From Ovoidimarina sp038744785 (GTDB taxonomy: Bacteria; Pseudomonadota; Alphaproteobacteria; Rhodobacterales; Rhodobacteraceae), in NCBI GenBank assembly GCA_038744785.1, contig JBCDLX010000016.1, forward strand, positions 56,405 to 120,404: a stretch of 64,000 bases of DNA. Direction: 5' to 3'. This document shows positions 62,543 through 64,000 of this stretch, one piece after another. Within the stretch, counting starts at the first letter, position 1. Every line of letters begins with the position of its first letter. The notes beneath the pieces were generated by a model. The model had not been told where the DNA came from and did not search any database. It was given only the letters and a program-made list of their open reading frames with translations. A program made the position numbers and the translations under genes.

Positions 62543-63408
62543 CAGCTGAAAGCCAGTCGCGGAATCCGTGCCCTGCCAGTCGCCAAACTCATCGATGATG
62601 TGCTCAACTTCCTTGTGTTTGTCCTTAGTGCTCTCTCTCTCGAATTTACCGAGGGGATATGGATGATTGTCTTTTCTTCTGGATCGAGAACTTCCAGGAT
62701 GTCGTCCGCATATGCTCCAGAGTAGAAGAAATGACCAATATCTAGTGATTTCCGATACTTATATCCGTTGAGCTGTTCGTAGTAGGTGTAGTTGACCGTA
62801 TCAAACTTGGCCTCATCGTGCGGAAGAAGGACTGGCTCTGCATCCCCACGGAAGTAGGAGCCAGTCATCGCCACGATGTGGACCTTGTCGCGGGTGATGA
62901 ACTCGGCCAGGTGCGCACCAAGCTTGTTGTCTGGGTTGGCTGAGACGTGGTGGAACTCGTCTACTGCAATCAGCCGATCATCGAATGCTTCGACACCAAA
63001 CTTGTCTACCGCGAAGCGGAAGGTTGCGTGAGTGCAAACCAATACCCGGTCGCCGCTGTCTAGGAATGTCTTTACCGAATTGACTTTGCCGCTTTCGCCG
63101 CCTGGCGCATTGTAGAGGTTCCAGTTAGGCTCCACTTCCCAGTCTGCCCAGAACCCGAAATCGCTCAAAGGCTCGCTATTGAAGCTGGCACCGATCAACT
63201 TCTCGGGTAACACAATTACCGCCTGCTTCAGCGCCTGGTTCTCAAGTTTGTCGAGGGCGATGAACATCAGCGCTCGGCTCTTGCCCGACGCTGGGGGCGA
63301 CTTGATCAGTAGATACTGTTCTCCTCGCTTCTCATAAGCACGTTCCTGCATAGGGCGCATGCCAAGCTCGTTGGATTTGGTTGAGCTTCCGTTCTTGGCG
63401 TAAGTCAC
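62539..63408 (-). CDS. SF2 (DEAD/DEAH, ResIII-like) helicase, N-terminal part
   Basis: 289 aa. Walker A SPPASGKSRALMF, motif II AVDEFHHVSA, motif III AMTGSY: the RecA1 domain of an SF2 helicase. After about residue 257 the frame runs into an unrelated tail (RALRTNTRKLSTSS...) and stops; the proper continuation is in the frame of the previous entry. From GTG 63408 there is no ribosome-binding site; an ATG at 63439, 3 nt after the methyltransferase stop, is the natural start but is out of frame by one AG unit. Confidence 0.85.
   Translation of the reverse strand: MTYAKNGSSTKSNELGMRPMQERAYEKRGEQYLLIKSPPASGKSRALMFIALDKLENQALKQAVIVLPEKLIGASFNSEPLSDFGFWADWEVEPNWNLYNAPGGESGKVNSVKTFLDSGDRVLVCTHATFRFAVDKFGVEAFDDRLIAVDEFHHVSANPDNKLGAHLAEFITRDKVHIVAMTGSYFRGDAEPVLLPHDEAKFDTVNYTYYEQLNGYKYRKSLDIGHFFYSGAYADDILEVLDPEEKTIIHIPSVNSRERALRTNTRKLSTSSMSLATGRARIPRLAFSW
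62631..62641. repeat. Dinucleotide tract (CT)5 / (GA)5 at the helicase frameshift
   Basis: On the coding strand the tract is (GA)5G. With five units the helicase frame ends early; with four units it continues as NSRESTKDKHKEVEHIIDE into the C-terminal half. The tract sits exactly at the frame change. Confidence 0.85.
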
Positions 63409-63425
63409 CGAGACTGACGGAACTG

Positions 63426-63433
63426 CTCTCTCT
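63426..63433. repeat. Dinucleotide tract (CT)4 / (AG)4 at the helicase 5' end
   Basis: On the coding strand ATG-AGT-(AG)4-C. Adding one AG unit puts the ATG at 63439 in frame with the helicase core (reading MSRERAVPSVSVTYAKNG). The number of units thus sets whether translation from the coupled ATG reaches the helicase. Confidence 0.75.
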
Positions 63434-63442
63434 ACTCATCCC

Positions 63443-63745
63443 TTACGCCTTCATTCTTGAATCTTGTTTCATCAAATTCTTGGGGTTGGTCATTCTGGTG
63501 TAGAGCTCGAAGAGCTTCTCAAGTCGCTCCGTGTCATTGCCGAAACGGCGACCGATGTAGAGACGTTCCAGGACCTCGTCGTTACGCTCATGTGCAGCGC
63601 GGAGGTCGCTGGGCATCTGCTCGGGTTCATAAAGGTCTGCGATCGTGGCGGGGAAATGAGCTTCACGTGCCAACAGGATTTCTGCGGCACTGCTACTAAG
63701 ATCTTGCCTGTTCTTTTCGGTCAAAGGCGGGCCTGGAAAAGTGTT
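63443..63745 (-). pseudogene. Adenine-specific DNA methyltransferase, 3' fragment
   Basis: About 100 C-terminal residues remain (NTFPGPPLTEKNRQDL..., ATIADLYEPEQMPSDLRAAHERND, LERLYIGRRFGNDTERLEKLFELYTRMT). This pattern (NTFPxPPLTE ... LYDPxxMPxxLxxAH) is the C-terminus of large class I N6-adenine methyltransferases of restriction-modification systems. In-frame similarity stops at 63745, where a TGA (63746-63748) and the IS-end sequence begin, so the 5' part has been displaced by the IS. Its stop codon is 3 nt from the helicase ATG, showing the original operon order: methyltransferase, helicase, GIY-YIG nuclease. Confidence 0.75.
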
Positions 63746-63748
63746 TCA

Positions 63749-64000
63749 TCCGAGTGTGTTGGAGTAGGAATAGTCAGTTCTCATCCTGTCTATCCCCCAG
63801 TGTCCGGGCCACTGATGAGGGGTTTCTCTAATAGGGTTTCTGGAACGGGCGGGCGCATATTGAGTGCCTGGTGCGGCCGGGTGTGATTGTACTGCCTGAG
63901 CCAATGATTGATGACGATCTGAGCTTGTTTTGTCGTCGTGAACCACTCTGCATTGAGAACCTCTCGCCGTAGTGTCCCATTGAACCGTTCGTTGTATCCG
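63749..64000 (-). mobile_element. IS3-family insertion sequence, one end (runs off the window)
   Basis: Transposase 3' end plus about 40 nt of terminal sequence. The boundary with the methyltransferase remnant lies between 63745 and about 63757, where TGTTGGAGTAGG may begin the element. The other end and any target duplication are outside the window. Confidence 0.75.
63790..64000 (-). CDS. IS3-family transposase (OrfB, integrase core), C-terminal part
   Basis: Partial at the right edge. The frame reads GYNERFNGTLRREVLNAEWF, then AQIVINHWLRQYNHTRPHQAL and MRPPVPETL before the TAG at 63792-63790. NERFNGTLRREVLN with the catalytic Glu region and YN..RPHQ.L is the rve/IS3 C-terminus. The first complete codon begins at 63999. 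Confidence 0.88.
   Translation of the reverse strand, partial: GYNERFNGTLRREVLNAEWFTTTKQAQIVINHWLRQYNHTRPHQALNMRPPVPETLLEKPLISGPDTGG

Noticed and set aside
62625..62645. Programmed -1 ribosomal frameshift in the helicase.
   Set aside because: A -1 step would restore the frame, but the tract is GAGAGAG, not a heptameric slippery sequence, and no clear stem follows.
61394..63408. Two independent helicase-like genes.
   Set aside because: Each half has only one RecA domain; removing one GA unit joins them into one normal-size SF2 helicase.
63443..63724. A separate small gene of 93 codons starting at TTG 63724.
   Set aside because: Similarity to methyltransferase C-termini extends upstream of the TTG (NTFPGPP), so it is the truncated 3' end of a larger gene.
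1..64000. CRISPR arrays, rRNA operon or prophage structural genes.
   Set aside because: No spaced direct-repeat arrays, rRNA sequence or phage head/tail genes seen.

Overview
The window is GC-rich, densely coded alphaproteobacterial chromosome, almost certainly Rhodobacteraceae (Roseobacter group). The evidence is a CcrM-type methyltransferase, DciA, DUF4170, a gpmI-envC-ctpA-rppH run, a petABC operon, and bacteriochlorophyll and carotenoid genes (crtA-bchI-bchD-bchO and crtI-crtB-tspO). This points to an aerobic anoxygenic phototroph or a recent relative of one. No rRNA operon or CRISPR array is present. One tRNA, one TPP riboswitch and several terminators are visible.

Layout. 1-5.3 kb: the end of dapE, a DUF2064 transferase, RNase R, a lytic transglycosylase and 3-methyladenine glycosylase I. 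5.4-12.4 kb: a 3'-shortened dnaE2, tdh-kbl (threonine to glycine), a MarR regulator and a thiolase. 12.5-20.5 kb: a soluble hybrid histidine kinase, yaaA, recQ, yggT, mepA, a queuosine-precursor transporter and arfB behind an unusual leader RNA. 20.5-27 kb: an orphan toxin-like protein, NAD salvage genes pncB and pncA flanking two tandem paralogues of unknown function, trhO, a membrane-anchored winged-helix protein and small secreted proteins. 27-38 kb: rnhB, ccrM, gpmI-envC-ctpA-rppH, alkB, mutY, dciA, a DsbA-like protein and a CoA transferase. 38-48 kb: lpxK, waaA, DUF4170, then bchO-bchD-bchI-crtA facing crtI-crtB-tspO across a region with two PpsR-type sites. 48-60 kb: aroC, a GNAT protein, a TPP riboswitch with thiBPQ, petABC, a GST, a PaiB-like protein, mtaB, dapF and tRNA-Lys.

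60-64 kb is accessory DNA, visibly less GC-rich than the rest, and starts right after tRNA-Lys(UUU). It carries a tightly packed operon read towards the tRNA: the 3' end of an adenine-specific DNA methyltransferase (its 5' part replaced by an IS3-family element), an SF2 helicase and a GIY-YIG nuclease. This looks like a restriction-modification-type defence module. The helicase reading frame is broken at two short AG/GA dinucleotide tracts, and each is off by exactly one repeat unit. That suggests slippage (phase variation or decay) and is the most interesting signal in the window.

Other points of interest are the arfB leader (near-complete anti-16S complementarity, 17-codon ORF, terminator), three GANTC sites just upstream of ccrM, a crtA that seems to begin at ATT, the DnaE2 lacking its C-terminal OB region, and the photosynthesis genes running directly into lipid A/Kdo genes on one side and aroC on the other.
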